From JBBRMQ01 sp038230775 (GTDB lineage Bacteria; Acidobacteriota; Thermoanaerobaculia; Gp7-AA8), in the NCBI GenBank assembly GCA_038230775.1, contig JBBRMQ010000243.1, forward strand, positions 1-6,458: DNA of 6,458 nucleotides. The letters are read 5' to 3'. Under the pieces are notes generated by a model. That model was not told the DNA's origin, did not search any database, and worked only from the letters and a program-made list of their open reading frames with translations. This document shows, piece by piece, positions 6,011 to 6,458 of this stretch. Position 1 is the stretch's first letter; every line of letters starts with the position of its first letter. The position numbers and the translations under genes were made by a program.

Positions 6011-6147
6011 AGCGAGCAGGGCAGCCTGCCCTGCGGAGTTGTCATTCCGAGCGTAGCGAGGAACCGGTGTGGGCGGGAGATGCGTCGAACCGCCCGCCCA
6101 CACCGGTCCCTCGCTACGCTCGGGATGACATGGTGGGCCTGCTCGCT
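6011..6147. repeat. Nested inverted repeat of about 137 bp between recN and the L,D-transpeptidase
   Basis: Three layers are visible. Outer arms agcgagcagg (6011-6020) and cctgctcgct (6138-6147) pair perfectly. Inside the left side is a perfect 9+1+9 palindrome, gcagggcagcctgccctgc (6016-6034). The core is a 37-bp stem, 6041-6077 against 6093-6129, with two mismatches and a 15-base loop. The core arms begin gtcattccgagcgtagcg and its near-copy gtcatcccgagcgtagcg. From memory this resembles a repeat class common in environmental GC-rich genomes, whose spurious translations contain strings like SLATLGMT. That makes a dispersed non-coding element more likely than a gene-specific terminator. It sits between divergent genes, so no terminator is needed here. 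No transposase is present; a MITE-like nature is possible. Confidence 0.8.
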
Positions 6148-6190
6148 GCTCGCCATTACACGGGCCTCAACTTTTGCTGATAGCCAGCTC

Positions 6191-6458
6191 ATGAGACGCT
6201 TTTCGATTGCCGCCGCCATCCTCCTCGTCGCTGCCTCATCTTCCATGCGCCGACGACCCTCGGCTCGATCTTCGATCCGTCGCCCGATGAGACCGTGAAG
6301 GTGGTGAAGATCATCGATCATCCTCAATTCCATTACGACCCGACGCTGTACTCCGAAGTGCCGGACTGGAAGCCCGATGCGCATTTGAAACCCGGCCCGA
6401 ATTCTCCGGTGGGCGTGGTGTGGATCGCGCTCAGCAAGCCGCACTACGGCGTGCACGG
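6191..6458 (+). pseudogene. L,D-transpeptidase (YkuD), disrupted and cut by the window end
   Basis: The ATG at 6191 opens a clear signal peptide, MRRFSIAAAILLVAASSS, suggesting export to the envelope. That frame then becomes arginine-rich and stops at 6298. The YkuD-domain sequence is in another frame, from about 6241 to the window end. It reads FHAPTTLGSIFDPSP, then VKVVKIIDHPQFHYDP, PGPNSPVGVVWIAL and finally HYGVHG. The last His is the first conserved His of the catalytic region; the SHGC motif would lie beyond the window. The YkuD frame has no start codon between the stop at 6181-6183 and 6241, so the pieces join only after a one-base loss or a two-base gain. The expected front of the domain, and any peptidoglycan-binding domain before it, are also missing. 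An intact enzyme would make 3-3 peptidoglycan cross-links or anchor proteins. I infer an internal deletion with frame loss. A sequencing error alone would fix the frame but not the missing front. Confidence 0.68.

Noticed and set aside
4464..6056. 530-codon plus-strand frame opposite recN
   Set aside because: It is the antisense shadow of recN, with Arg, Asp and Leu-rich composition and no family motif. recN has every expected ATPase motif.
5989..6456. 155-codon minus-strand frame and 98-codon plus-strand frame crossing 6002-6298
   Set aside because: Both read through the large inverted repeat and give the typical spurious peptides of such repeats (IPSVAR, SLATLGMT). Only the part from the ATG at 6191 looks real, as a signal peptide.

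Overview
The window is GC-rich, tightly packed bacterial chromosome with no phage, plasmid, tRNA or rRNA signals. The gene set suggests an environmental diderm bacterium: a HemQ/coproheme-decarboxylase-type protein, MgtE, RecN, a short TsaC-type protein and a YkuD L,D-transpeptidase. Dispersed-looking palindromes sit between genes, the start sites lack Shine-Dalgarno motifs, and several starts have a -10-like TANNNT just upstream. Acidobacteriota or a similar GC-rich soil or subsurface lineage would fit. That placement is a guess from general appearance, since no phylogenetic marker was compared.

Layout: (1) 29-1246 (+) is an MFS_3-type efflux transporter. (2) 1247-1371 is a convergent gap holding a double palindrome and a degenerate duplication of the transporter's 3' end. 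(3) 1372-2106 (-) is a chlorite-dismutase-superfamily protein with the residues expected of coproheme decarboxylase (HemQ/ChdC). (4) 2107-2156 is a 50-bp divergent promoter gap with a short inverted repeat. (5) 2157-3548 (+) is a full-length Mg2+ channel/transporter, MgtE. (6) 3549-3662 is an AT-richer gap with a perfect 15-bp dyad, leading into a possible 50-residue small protein at 3663-3815 (+). (7) 5984-4362 (-) recN and 4365-3775 (-) tsaC form a two-gene unit joined by a GTGA overlap. (8) 5985-6190 is a divergent gap dominated by a nested inverted repeat of about 137 bp. (9) 6191 to the window end (+) is a broken L,D-transpeptidase: its signal peptide and its YkuD-domain remnant lie in different frames, and the front of the domain is missing.

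The genes are mostly independent housekeeping functions: export, haem synthesis, Mg2+ uptake, tRNA t6A modification and recombinational repair. I do not see a multi-gene novel system. The points most worth a second look are the paired 'empty' and 'filled' versions of one sequence around the double palindrome after the transporter, the short uncharacterised ORF with its upstream dyad, and the disrupted L,D-transpeptidase beside the large inverted repeat.
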